The notes below the pieces were generated by a model. It worked only from the letters and a program-made list of their open reading frames with translations. It searched no databases and had not been told where the DNA came from. Shown here one piece after another: positions 46,367 to 56,183 of a stretch of DNA of 64,000 nucleotides. Position numbers and translations under genes: made by a program. The number at the start of each line of letters is the position of its first letter. Positions within the stretch are counted from its first letter, which is position 1. Source of the stretch: Bugula neritina (lineage: Eukaryota; Bryozoa; Gymnolaemata; Cheilostomatida; Bugulidae). The stretch spans positions 19,903,995 to 19,967,994 of the forward strand of contig OZ037765.1 in assembly GCA_964035545.1 (NCBI GenBank), given 5' to 3'.

Positions 46367-47154
46367 CTAGAGTCCTTGTTGGGCACGCCTGTGCTTGGCT
46401 TGGCATGTACGCAGTTTCCGCTTCATACGGCATACGGATCCCTTTAGCTGGAAGAGTCCTGTTGTAGTGTTAAGTAGATCTGGTGCCAGCTGGGTGAACT
46501 CTTCTTGTAATCGTAGGAGACGTTCTTCTACTGTAGCCAGGCGTACTGGGTCTGGGGACGGTGTCCGTCTGCGGCGCAAGGGTGGACTGGGGGACCTGGT
46601 TCGTCTCTTCGCCGGGGTAGGGGAGATCTCTCCTTCTTCTGGATATGTAATTTGCTCGGAGGTGTATGTAATTTGAGGACGGTCAGACACCAACGGGGAT
46701 TGTTGGCGGGCGTTGTCTAACACACGTTGGAACCCCGAGGACAGAACGGCTAATAGCATAGCCTTCTTCACCAGAGGTCGTATAAGTGTGAGGAACTCCG
46801 GGTATAGCTTAGCGTCGACCACGTAGTTTTCTCCAGGGAAACAGCCCGCCGCTCTGTGTCTGGTGACGGGGTAGGGATACACATCATTGTACCCGCAGGG
46901 GCAGAATGTTAGTAGGAGATGAGCATTGACGTGTAGTTTGAGGGAGCGGTGAGAGGCGCAATCTTCACCACAGATCTGGCATCTCGTCCGTCCTCTGGAC
47001 CCCCAGGCTGTTTCTATTTCTTCTTCTGTTTGTGGAGACACCCACCGCCAACGGCGGCGTAGTGGCTCAGGCCGGTCACCACTAGCATACTCCTCTGGAT
47101 ACGGAGCGGGAAGTGTTCTATCCCGTACCCTGGTTGTAGCGGGTCGAGTGTAAT
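46367..47154 (-). CDS. Third ORF of the retrotransposon: C2H2-type zinc-finger accessory protein (3' exon)
   Basis: A long open frame after pol, ending at 46367. It has no ATG near its 5' end; the frame is open upstream only from a GTG at 47188. A strong acceptor (ACTTTTTCAG on the minus strand) sits at 47155 in phase 1. It fits a donor after codon 14 of gag (52900/52899, AAG before GTGAGC), also phase 1. That splice would give a 276-residue product starting with the first Gag residues. Contents in order: an Arg/Pro-rich start; a C2H2-like finger (CQICGEDC...HVNAH); a second Cys/His cluster (CPCGY...RHRAAGC); an SP/RRR-rich basic segment resembling a nuclear signal; and a C-terminal heptad-like coiled coil. 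There is no membrane segment, so it is not an envelope. Splicing is inferred. Confidence 0.7.
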
Positions 47155-47468
47155 CTGAAAAAGTTTCAACAGTGTTAATACAGTACACTGCTGTGTTGTC
47201 AGCTTGAACAGCTTGGCAACTCCTAATTCAGTTACCTCGTAGAGATTTATGGTAGTGAATAGTCAGATAGAACACGTATTGCAATGAGATTATAAAAATC
47301 TCTAAGTCAAACTGAGTTCTTACTACGGTATTTCACTAACCTATCTCCAGCTCGATTGACTCAGTGAGTCAGAGCTGAGCGATGCAATCTAGTTTCGTAT
47401 TAAGATATAGTTAACTCACCCCACGATCTGTTGTCGTAAGACATACTGAATGTGTGAAATGGTTTGAA

Positions 47469-50400
47469 CTACTGCTTAGAAACACGTCTACTCCTGACTG
47501 CATCAGCGAATGAAAAGATCGAGCAACGTGGTTGGGGTGCGTGATTAAGACTTTGTGCACCCGGCGGATGAATTTTGTTTCTATTTCCGCCGATGCAAAA
47601 GTTGATATTTCCGTGGTGTTGACAACTCCCACATTTGCTCGATTCTTTTCTCGTACGGTTTTCCCCTAGACTTTCATGCGTGCCGCTTTTAACGCAGTCA
47701 CATACGAAGTCCTTCAAGTATGCGGGGGGTTGCCTCGTACGCTGTCCCCTTTCTAGGGGGGGTGACACGCTTGCCGGTTCGTTAGTAGGGGCCTCTAATG
47801 GCGTCTCTACTTCACCGTCAGCGGTCACCTCTTCTTGTTCTCCGGATGGAGCCCCTCCCTCCGTGGGGGTTTGCACTTCCGGAACCGGCTCGGTTTCTGG
47901 AAGTGATGGAATTAGACTTGGCGGTGGCGAACACGCTTCTGTTGACAAAAGCTGCCGCTCCTCTCTCACCAAGTTTTCTTCCCGCGGTATGACCACTTCG
48001 TATTCAGGTCCATGCCGCCGTCGCCCGCGCGTTGTTGTTTGCCTCCTGGGCTCTAACAACGGGGGGGCTTCTCCCACTCCGCCGGGGCTAGCCCAATACG
48101 GTTTCAAGCGAGACTCATTCTGGATAGACACCTGTCCTGAGCGCTCAATCTTGTACGTATGATTGGGCATAGCCTCGACGACCACGTAGGGGCCTACGAA
48201 CTTAGGCTTCAGCTTATCAGCCTGTCCGCGGCGCCTACGGTAATTGACCATCCACACCTTATCTCCCGTTTGATAGAGAGGTGGTTCATCGGAATCTTCG
48301 TGCCGCACCTTCCACTGCTGTTGGCGCAGTATATCGTGTGCGGCCTTCATCCGTTCCACTAGTTCACTGGCATACTCGTGGACTGAGTTATCTTGCTCTG
48401 GAACGTGATAGGTGAGATGGTCAGGGACACGAGTCTCTCTCCCGAGCATCAAGAGGTTTGGGGTCTCACCAGTACTGGTGTGTGGGGTGCTACGGTATGC
48501 ACGCATGACTTGCGGCAACACCGTATCCCATTCCTCTTGACCTCGTCCAAGGAGGAGACTCCGGAGTGCATCACCTAGCATCCGGTTGTTGCGCTCCACC
48601 ACCCCGTTACCTTGAGGGTGGTAGGGGATGGTCCTGCTCTGATTTACTCCCCAGAGGCGGCAAAGGTCGCTCATCAGTTGAGACTGGAATTGAGCGCCTT
48701 GATCAGAGTGTATCTGTTCGGGGAGCCCAAAATAACAGAATACATGTTGGTCTAGTGCCCTGGCCACTGTTGGGGCTGATGCATCTGGGATAGCCAGAGC
48801 ATCCGCCCACCTAGTAAAGTGGTCGGTTAGTACTAGGATCCAATTATTGCCTCTGGGGGTCAGGGGCATGGGTCCGACCAGGTCTACAGCGACTACTTGC
48901 CAGGGCCTACCAGCGTATAGCCTCCGCCGTCCTGCTTCACCAGGGGGGCGGCTATGCTTACTGGCCTGGCAGATCTCACACTGTTTGACTCTGAGCCGGA
49001 CATCACGCTCCATTTGTGGCCAATACCACCGAAGTCGTAATTTGGACATCACTCGCTTGACCCCTGCGTGGGCCTGCTTGTGAGTATCCCAAATCAACTC
49101 ACGGCGGATGGCTGTGGGGCAGACTACCCTCTTCCTTTCTGGGTGTCTGCCGCTGGCAGCTAGAGAGATGGTTAGTAACCCATCCTGCCCGATCCGCAGC
49201 GAGTCCCAACGCTGACAGTATAGCCGGAACTCGGCGCATCCCTGTCGTATGCGTTCCTCGCTGGGTCGTCGCCCTTCCCTTTTGGCCCGGTATATGTCTG
49301 CCACGACTCCAGGCAGCTCTTCTTGGAGCTTCTTCAGCCCTCGAACATTACCGGCCAGTACAGGGTTGGCGCGGAGGTTTTGTACATCCTCCGGGGACTC
49401 ATCAACTCTTTGCCTGAGTTGACCTTGATCCCAGTCAAACGGTGCTCCGTGATGAGCCAGCGTCTCCAACTCGCATCGCGGGGGACCTCCATCCCTCCTC
49501 TCGATGTTGAGACACTGTTTGCAACCTCCGTCAGGTCGGCGACTCAACCCATCCGCATTGCTGTGTCTCTTGCCCGGTCGATGTTCGATCCGGTATGAGA
49601 ATTCAGCTAGGATTTCGAGCCACCGGGCGACCTGACTAGAGGGCTCTGCTCTCCTGCACAACCAGATCAGCGAGGCATGGTCCGTACGCAGCCGGAACTT
49701 CCTGCCATATAGGTATGGTCTGAAGTGCTTCACTGACTTGATTACTGCCAGCAGCTCCTTGCGGGTAGTGCAGTAATTTCGTTCAGCGGGTGAGAGAGAC
49801 TTGCTGTAGTAGGCTACTACTACCTCTCGGCCTTCCTGCACTTGTGACAGCACAGCGCCAACATTTTGGTCACTGGCGTCCGTGTCCAGGATGTACTCCA
49901 GAGTGAGATCTGGGTAGGCCAAGATGGGCGCCGTTAGTAGGCAGCCCTTGAGGCGGTCGAACGCTTCTTGCTCGACTGGAGTCCACTGCCACGTCACTCC
50001 CTTTGTGGTGAGCCGGTTTAACGGCTGGGCTATGCCCGCAAAGTCTGGTATGTATTGCCTGTAATACCCTACCAGCCCCAAGAAAGCCCGGAGTCCGGTC
50101 AAGTCTTGGGGGGTGACCCAGTCTTCTACTGCCCGTACCTTTTCGGGATCCGTTGCCACGCCGTTTCGACCGACAACGTGCCCCAGATACTTGACCTCCG
50201 GCTGCAATAGAGCGCACTTGGAAGGTTTGAGCTTAAGACCGGCACCTCGGAGTCTCTCGAAAACCTCCTGCAGACGACTGACATGTGTCTCGAAGTCTGG
50301 AGAGATTACGATGACATCATCGAGGTAGACCAGCAGTGTCTTCCAATGGAGTCCGCTAAGGACTTGTTCCATCAGCCTCTGGAAGGTGGCTGGGGCGGAG

Positions 50401-52100
50401 GTTAACCCGAAGGGCAGCACCTTCCACTTCCACAAACCGTCCCGTGTGATAAACGCCGCTTTCTCTTGGGCGTCGGGACTCAGAGGAACCTGCCAATAGC
50501 CGCTTAGCAAGTCTAGCGTACTGAAGTACTTGCTGCCGGCTAGGGCGTCCAATGACTCGTCAATACGAGGTAGAGGGTAGGCGTCCTGTATGGTTACGCT
50601 ATTGAGTTTGCGATAGTCCACACAGAACCGCCAACTGCCGTCTTTCTTCCGGACCAGTACGACTGGCGAGCTCCACGCGCTATGGGCGGGCTCTATCAGT
50701 CCCCGGTCCAGAAGATCCCGTACTTGTCGGCTAACCTCCTTCTCTTTCTCCGGCCCCAGCCTGTGTGTGGGCTGCCGGACAGGGACTGTCCCTGCAGTCA
50801 GCGGTATTTCGTGTCTGACAATTCCAGTCAGTCCCACGTCATGCTCTCCACTGCTGAACACATCACCGTAGTCGCGTAGTAACTTAGCCATAGCTTGGCG
50901 TTCTCTGTTACTCGCGCAGCCGCCACTGGCTGTTTCGTATAACTCCCGGAGATGTGTTGGGACTGCCCCCCGTCCCTGAATAGGGCACTGAGGGGGTGCC
51001 TCCGTCGCATCACCCAGCGACGGGCCTACGTCTCCCTCCTGAACAGAGTGAAAACGGCCCAGCATCAACCCAGCCGGGAGCTTGATAGGCTCGGTAAAGG
51101 GGTTGACACACTGCACTAAGATCTCCCCTCGCTCAGTCAGCTGATTCAGACTGCTGGCAAGTTGGATCTTTTCGTGCGCGCCTTCAACCACCCCGAGTCC
51201 AGAGATCCGGCTACTATTCACCCTGCAGTGAATGGTAGCCCGGGAGCGGCCTGGTATGATACGGTTGCGTACCACTTGCACACCTCCCACTAAAGGGCGG
51301 CCGAACTTGTCGACGCAGGCGAGTTCACGCCCGGACATCATCATTGCAGATCTGCTAAAATCTATGTGACATCCGTGCCGTTTAAGGAACGGCATCCCGA
51401 GGATAGCATCCTCCTTGAGCTGACTGACGATGAACGTCTCTTGGATCGTTTGATCACGGACTCGTCCCGTCAGCTCAATTATACCATAGAAGGGAAGGCA
51501 CGACCCGTCAGCGAGGGTGCCGTATTCCCCTTCGTATGCTTCCATCTCGCCCCTGACCCTAGTACTGAGGGTGTCGAAGAGTTGGCGGCTTAAGAGGTTT
51601 GTGGTACAGCCCGAATCAATGAGGAAAGTAACAGCTTTGCCTTCCAGTTTACTGGGCAAGAAATAGCTGTTCCCATGGGGCTGCACCTGAACTCTCCCTT
51701 CAGGCCTCACTCTCGCAGGGAGTACCTCCCTCGCTTTGGGTCGCGAAGGAGGTCTCTTAGGGCGGTGGTAGGTAGGCCTCGGGGGTGCTGAGGCTAGATT
51801 CTCAGTTACCTTTGTGGGCTCCCATCCAGATTCTTGGACTTGTAGCCCTGTGAATCTGTTGTGAAGGGGCATAGAAAAGGCAGCTGCGGGGCGAAGCCCC
51901 TTGCTGGTCCGTCGTGGCTGTTGCCACTGTTGGTTACCAGTACGCGGTACCCGTCTGGGTGACCTGCGTTTCTTCTTCCCTGGAGGTTTCATCGTCGGCC
52001 CGCGGAAGGTGGGAACATCTGCGGGCCGCGGTAGTTTAACCCCTGATTTAGGAAGGGACAATATCGGCGGAAATGTCCTTGATTTCCGCACTCCCAGCAA
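47469..52100 (-). CDS. pol: Pol polyprotein of the Ty3/Gypsy element
   Basis: An uninterrupted frame of 1,543 codons, overlapping the end of gag in the -1 frame. Its displayed first codon at 52100 is not an ATG, so translation is expected by frameshifting from gag. Domains by approximate residue: aspartic protease with DSG at 162-164; reverse transcriptase with YPLPRID about 508, FGLTSAP about 563 and YLDD at 592-595; RNase H from about 737; integrase HHCC (His1007, His1011, Cys1041, Cys1044); and the catalytic triad Asp1073, Asp1133, Glu1169. A GPY/F module (VGPYVVVEA) lies near 1302. No chromodomain is visible. The C-terminal 200 residues are proline- and acid-rich. All catalytic residues are present, so the enzyme set looks intact. 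Confidence 0.95.
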   Translation of the reverse strand: MLGVRKSRTFPPILSLPKSGVKLPRPADVPTFRGPTMKPPGKKKRRSPRRVPRTGNQQWQQPRRTSKGLRPAAAFSMPLHNRFTGLQVQESGWEPTKVTENLASAPPRPTYHRPKRPPSRPKAREVLPARVRPEGRVQVQPHGNSYFLPSKLEGKAVTFLIDSGCTTNLLSRQLFDTLSTRVRGEMEAYEGEYGTLADGSCLPFYGIIELTGRVRDQTIQETFIVSQLKEDAILGMPFLKRHGCHIDFSRSAMMMSGRELACVDKFGRPLVGGVQVVRNRIIPGRSRATIHCRVNSSRISGLGVVEGAHEKIQLASSLNQLTERGEILVQCVNPFTEPIKLPAGLMLGRFHSVQEGDVGPSLGDATEAPPQCPIQGRGAVPTHLRELYETASGGCASNRERQAMAKLLRDYGDVFSSGEHDVGLTGIVRHEIPLTAGTVPVRQPTHRLGPEKEKEVSRQVRDLLDRGLIEPAHSAWSSPVVLVRKKDGSWRFCVDYRKLNSVTIQDAYPLPRIDESLDALAGSKYFSTLDLLSGYWQVPLSPDAQEKAAFITRDGLWKWKVLPFGLTSAPATFQRLMEQVLSGLHWKTLLVYLDDVIVISPDFETHVSRLQEVFERLRGAGLKLKPSKCALLQPEVKYLGHVVGRNGVATDPEKVRAVEDWVTPQDLTGLRAFLGLVGYYRQYIPDFAGIAQPLNRLTTKGVTWQWTPVEQEAFDRLKGCLLTAPILAYPDLTLEYILDTDASDQNVGAVLSQVQEGREVVVAYYSKSLSPAERNYCTTRKELLAVIKSVKHFRPYLYGRKFRLRTDHASLIWLCRRAEPSSQVARWLEILAEFSYRIEHRPGKRHSNADGLSRRPDGGCKQCLNIERRDGGPPRCELETLAHHGAPFDWDQGQLRQRVDESPEDVQNLRANPVLAGNVRGLKKLQEELPGVVADIYRAKREGRRPSEERIRQGCAEFRLYCQRWDSLRIGQDGLLTISLAASGRHPERKRVVCPTAIRRELIWDTHKQAHAGVKRVMSKLRLRWYWPQMERDVRLRVKQCEICQASKHSRPPGEAGRRRLYAGRPWQVVAVDLVGPMPLTPRGNNWILVLTDHFTRWADALAIPDASAPTVARALDQHVFCYFGLPEQIHSDQGAQFQSQLMSDLCRLWGVNQSRTIPYHPQGNGVVERNNRMLGDALRSLLLGRGQEEWDTVLPQVMRAYRSTPHTSTGETPNLLMLGRETRVPDHLTYHVPEQDNSVHEYASELVERMKAAHDILRQQQWKVRHEDSDEPPLYQTGDKVWMVNYRRRRGQADKLKPKFVGPYVVVEAMPNHTYKIERSGQVSIQNESRLKPYWASPGGVGEAPPLLEPRRQTTTRGRRRHGPEYEVVIPREENLVREERQLLSTEACSPPPSLIPSLPETEPVPEVQTPTEGGAPSGEQEEVTADGEVETPLEAPTNEPASVSPPLERGQRTRQPPAYLKDFVCDCVKSGTHESLGENRTRKESSKCGSCQHHGNINFCIGGNRNKIHPPGAQSLNHAPQPRCSIFSFADAVRSRRVSKQ

Positions 52101-52942
52101 AAACTGACTGTTTCTCCCTGTGGCGGCGCCGATGGCCGCATGGGCTCAGGGGCGGTACTCACTGGGTTTTGTGGTGTCAGTGTTGCTATCAGCTTGGCTA
52201 GCATGTCCGTCAGTTGAGTGACTTTTGATGCCGTCGCCAACTGGGACACGGCAGCCGCGGCGGGGGTTTCCTCCCCTTGTCCCGCGGCCGTGTCTGCGCG
52301 GTCTATCTCCACTTGGCGGGAGCTTCCGCGACTTTTATGCATTTGATTAGCTAGGAGGTAAGCTTCCCCCTCAGTCAGAGCATCTTCAACGGTGGTGACT
52401 CCCCTAGCTAGAAACTGGTGGTGGAGACCCAGATCGTCGACAGATGCTATGAAAGCGTCGAGGGTGTACCTCTCGCGGTTGACCGGGGGCAAGTCGCTGT
52501 ACGCGATCTGTGCCAGCTTCATGACCGCGGCGGCATGCTCCCGCAGCGGGGTGCGGGGATCACGCCGCAACCTCTGCAATCGGGCCCTGGCATCTGTAGC
52601 AGAGAGGCCAAAGCGGGCCCGCAGAGAAGCAAAGATATTATCAATGTCTACACCCAGCCCATAGGGCTTGGCTTTGTCCATCAATGCCATTCTAAGCTTC
52701 AGCAAGGCCACCCTAGGGGGCCACTGAGCGACGTCCATTACGTCGCTAAACTCTTGGATAAATTGTTCCACCTCCTCTTCACCCGTGAAGGTGGGCGCCT
52801 TTAACCTGTAGCGGTCCTCAGCTAGTTCTCGCGGAACCCTTCGCTCTTCTACTACATGGTTAACAGGCATTGTCTCTACAGCATTGTCTCTATGCTCACC
52901 TTCGATTGCCGGTGGTTGAGTTCCAGCATTTTCAGTCTCCAT
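51989..52942 (-). CDS. gag: Gag polyprotein of the Ty3/Gypsy element
   Basis: The 317-codon frame starts with ATG at 52942, 12 nt after the end of the primer-binding site. The N-terminal two thirds are helical and charged, with a capsid-like LKAPTFTGEEEVEQFIQEF near residue 50, as in Ty3/Gypsy Gag. A single CCHC zinc knuckle (CWECGNQGHFRRYC, about residues 283-296) binds RNA. The frame ends at 51989, about 110 nt into the region where the pol frame is already open. Role: packaging of element RNA into virus-like particles. Confidence 0.93.
   Translation of the reverse strand: METENAGTQPPAIEGEHRDNAVETMPVNHVVEERRVPRELAEDRYRLKAPTFTGEEEVEQFIQEFSDVMDVAQWPPRVALLKLRMALMDKAKPYGLGVDIDNIFASLRARFGLSATDARARLQRLRRDPRTPLREHAAAVMKLAQIAYSDLPPVNRERYTLDAFIASVDDLGLHHQFLARGVTTVEDALTEGEAYLLANQMHKSRGSSRQVEIDRADTAAGQGEETPAAAAVSQLATASKVTQLTDMLAKLIATLTPQNPVSTAPEPMRPSAPPQGETVSFCWECGNQGHFRRYCPFLNQGLNYRGPQMFPPSAGRR
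52034..52040 (-). promoter_or_regulatory. Candidate -1 ribosomal frameshift site (GTTAAAC)
   Basis: In the gag frame the minus strand reads G TTA AAC, which on slipping -1 reads GTT AAA C and enters the pol frame. It lies in the gag/pol overlap, just after the zinc knuckle, where such sites are expected. A GC-rich segment follows within ten bases. GTTAAAC is a known slippery heptamer in arteriviruses; use here is inferred. Confidence 0.6.
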
Positions 52943-52954
52943 CTTGGATGCACT

Positions 52955-52972
52955 ATCCCACCGCTGCCACCA
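52955..52972 (-). promoter_or_regulatory. Primer-binding site, probably tRNA-Leu
   Basis: Minus-strand TGGTGGCAGCGGTGGGAT begins one base after the 5' LTR. It begins with the TGG complement of a tRNA CCA end. The following bases resemble the tRNA-Leu-type primer site of other Gypsy elements. The exact tRNA cannot be confirmed without the host tRNA set. Confidence 0.7.
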
Positions 52973-52973
52973 C

Positions 52974-53278
52974 TGTTATAATTTTTAGATTTAGGGTTGA
53001 TGTGCTATCCAGAGAGTCTATTTATTTACTATAGAACTGCACCAGGATAAGTCGAGTGAACGAGTATATTTTACACACAATTATACATTATAAAAACGTT
53101 ACATTATTTCCAAACAAGTTACACATCTAATCTATTTCACACTCTAGCTTCGACTGAGTTAGCAGCGGGAAACTACAATTGCTGCTAACTATCAACTACG
53201 CTAATTGGTTATCCATTGTTCCGGGTCAATTGCGCGACCCTACATGTTGTGCTGCTGGTAGTTCCACGAACCACCACA
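52974..53278 (-). repeat. 5' LTR of the Ty3/Gypsy element
   Basis: Same 305 bp as the other LTR except one base, at an offset of exactly 7,200 bp. It should carry the promoter; a TATAA-like sequence is visible on the minus strand near 53085-53095. Confidence 0.97.
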
Positions 53279-53282
53279 ATAT

Positions 53283-55088
53283 CCTCACATATGGAAAGAA
53301 AGGAAACAGTAAAGTAGTTTTACTTAAGCTTAATAAGCTCTTTGAAATTAGATATTAAAATACTTTGTTATAAAAATTATGGATTGTTCCAAAAAGTATT
53401 TTTTTGTGTAAAAATATGATATAGAATAAACTAATAAAGCTATCCAGTTGTTGCAGCCACTTATAAATGGCCCGAGATCTTTTATATATATATATATGTA
53501 TGTTGGTGATAAATATAGATTTTAAATATTATTTGCTGCATTCTCATTCTGATTCCTTCTAATTTCCAATCTGTCTTTTAGGGTAGCAGGTTTTTTTTCG
53601 GAAACAATATGGTTGTATTTAAACAATGCAGGCTAATACACACGAATACACTCTCACACAACACACGCACACGGACGAACACTCACACATTACTCTGGTG
53701 TTAATAGCTCAGCCGAAAGAAATGATTCTTTCAGTTTAGATTCAAACACACACGGATGCTGTGGAGCATGCACCTCAAAGCATACATTAATTAATTTTAT
53801 CAATCACATGATATCTATGTAAACTATTCTAATTGCATGGAACAGTTTTTTGCAGGGCCAAAAAATTGTATTACGCTAGTTAGAGAGAAGACAATTACTG
53901 TCTCGTAATGATTTTGACATGTAATGTGATAGCTCATGGCAACCAGCTGTAAACACCTGCTCAAATATTTTTAATAAAAGCGTAAATTTTTTTAACACGT
54001 AGACTTTAAAACCAACAAAAATGATAAGTGGTAAAAATAATTTTTTAAAAAACATCTCTGCTTTTAATATTTAATAAATCTAACAGTATTGTTGACTATA
54101 AGTATTGCAATTATTTGTTATTAAAGATGAGCTGCACAAAGTGACTAATTTGGTGTATTTTCTCTTTACACATTGTCAGCATTTACTTATCAACTAGTTT
54201 TACTCAATGTATTTAGACTTTAAAACATTTTATGGCAAACAGAAGGCTCCTCCCAGATCTGCAGCATTATGTCAATCAAAGCTTTAGTGAAACTATAAAG
54301 TATTGTAAACTATCAGCGCTTGCAATTACATTTGTGTTTTTCAATGGCACAATTTTAATTTTATAACATTTCTCATAAGACCTGGACTTTTATTTGTTCA
54401 GGAAAAAGTTCCAGAGTTTCTAAATGTTAATAATTTTCACAACATTAGTTTATGTATGTTGTATATATAAACACTTTTATTATTCTAATCTTAATTTCAT
54501 TGATTTCTATGTAATTAATGGAAACATAAGATACAGTTTATGTGAATATTATTTATTGAGCATTTAACTGATAGATGAAGTAGTGGCAACAGGTTCACAG
54601 AAAAAACAAAAGTGTGGCTAAACATAGACACAGATACTGCAATCCGGCTGCTGAAAATCACTGGTTACTGTTTTTGCAGCCAGACAACTGAAATTATATA
54701 AACCAGAACATTACAACACTTTGAATTGGGTAAAAACTAAACAGTAACTATAAAGATTGCACTCAAAAAATTATGTTGTATATTTTAAATACATCCAAGC
54801 TTGGCCATTGTTAGTTGACGCATCACATATATATATCACAGATAACATTACAACTCAACATAACGCACACGATAAGAGCGTTGCACTTCTTCTCTTGAAT
54901 ATCAGATACTACGCCACAGTGTACTGCAATATGTCTGCCCATCACTAATTATCTAGCAATGGTATTCATTCCACTGGTAGTATTTGTTCCTGCATCGACA
55001 CCTTATCTATACTGTGTTTGGTTTTATTTAGCAAGTAGTTGTCATATACCAAATGCCTTCTTCATGCAGCTTAACTTGCTCCATGTAT
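53283..55088. other. AT-rich intergenic DNA
   Basis: No exon is supported. A short CA-rich stretch is at 53638-53690. The right end, from about 54940, is similar to 60560-60740 and belongs to the duplicated 3' flank of the gene pair. Confidence 0.4.
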
Positions 55089-55902
55089 TTAAGAAAGTTT
55101 TCTTACAGTCTGTAATAATAGAACACTACTATTATTATAAGTACGCTGTTTTACTTTTAGATATATTAACTATAGAAACAAAATTTATTAGTTTGAGATA
55201 ATTGCAGCTTTATTCAACAGTGACTATAGGGAGTATAATTCAGATAATTGTTTTATGATTGGTGACTCTTATAGCTAGGGTAACATATCATGTTACAATT
55301 ATAAAATATTTAATTTGGATTGACATTTCATTTGAACAGCATATATGAAATTATGATACCATAAATAATATGACTGCTTACCTGTGTTAATATAACCGTC
55401 ATTAACTTGGTGAGCTGTGACTTTGATATGATTGAGTCATTGTATAACTTTTGTATGACATTCAACTCCTGTTCCATCTCTATTCTTTCTTCCTGTTGTA
55501 AATTATCAGAATATTTTATGAGTTTTATTATTAGTTTAAGTAGAAAATTAGTGTTCTTTACAATTTACGCTAGTAGAATAGAAAAATTAGAAAATTAGAA
55601 AAAATTCAAATCAACTTATTTAGTCATGACGTAGTGATAAACACAACATTTCACTCACTGCTGACTTATTATGTAAAACTCTCTTAATCCACATTCTCTC
55701 TCCTTTACCAAACACAGTAAATGAGTACAGAGTAGTTGAAGTGATAGACATGATGAGTGATAATATTAGTTCAGTAAATCTCTGCTCAATAAACTCTCTT
55801 GGCTGATGCAAATCAAGTTTGTGACTTTGTGTTGTGAAAGTTATGCTTTTGATTGTTGAGTGTAATGAAGTTAACAATGCATTAAAATTTGAATTTAAAA
55901 TG
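55089..55902 (-). pseudogene. 5'-truncated second copy of an unrecognised gene (copy B)
   Basis: Three exon-like blocks in transcript order: 55902-55659, 55492-55382 and 55109-55089. They are close homologues of exons 3-5 of the full copy at 60701-62079, with the same donors (GTGAGT, GTAAG) and phases downstream. The predicted product shares stretches such as SHKLDLHQPREFIEQRFT and ends TVRKLS. No counterpart of exons 1-2 could be found upstream. The exon 3 acceptor abuts a (TA)n microsatellite, and the exon is 244 nt rather than 245, so its phase would not fit the other copy's exon 2. The reading frame itself is still open. Best read as a partial duplication or recent pseudogene; an unseen new 5' exon is the alternative. 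Confidence 0.6.
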
Positions 55903-55960
<58 letters not shown>

Positions 55961-55965
55961 TATAC
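55903..55965. repeat. (TA)n microsatellite at an exon edge
   Basis: TA dinucleotide run, with ACATATATATACA at its far end, immediately upstream (minus strand) of exon 3 of copy B. It replaces the region where the other copy has its acceptor tract. Confidence 0.9.
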
Positions 55966-56183
55966 AATCACATATTTAGATTTTAAATATTCTGTTATTT
56001 TATTTACAGCAGAGTTATCATTTTGAAAAAAGTCAACTATGCAACGCTGATTAGAGTTAATACACAAGTGTTTAATAATATTTAATTTGATTAGAAGCTT
56101 TCATGCGATATGTTTGTTTATTTCCATTGTGTGATTTTATATACTAGAAGTTGTACCATTACGAAATTCAGATGGCTTTACAT

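Larger units (their letters stand above)
45774..53278 (-). mobile_element. Intact Ty3/Gypsy LTR retrotransposon, 7,505 bp
   Basis: Bounded by two 305-bp LTRs (TG...CA) and flanked by the 4-bp duplication ATAT (45770-45773 and 53279-53282). On the minus strand the order is 5' LTR, primer-binding site, gag, pol (protease, reverse transcriptase, RNase H, integrase), a third ORF, polypurine tract and 3' LTR. The integrase follows RNase H, which defines Ty3/Gypsy rather than Ty1/Copia. No stop or frameshift breaks gag or pol. The element is much richer in G and C than its surroundings. No transmembrane envelope-like protein is present. It inserted between the Ly6-like gene and the duplicated gene. 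Confidence 0.97.

Noticed and set aside
46367..47154. Envelope gene
   Set aside because: No signal peptide, membrane segment or fusion-type sequence; the content is zinc finger, basic segment and coiled coil.
47411..47632. 73-codon minus frame between pol end and the third ORF
   Set aside because: Its possible GTGAGT donor gives phase 0 or 2, which does not fit the phase-1 acceptor of the third ORF. It also overlaps the pol C-terminus.
47635..48793. Plus-strand frames opposite pol
   Set aside because: Shadows of the GC-rich pol frame; no splice signals, start context or family match.
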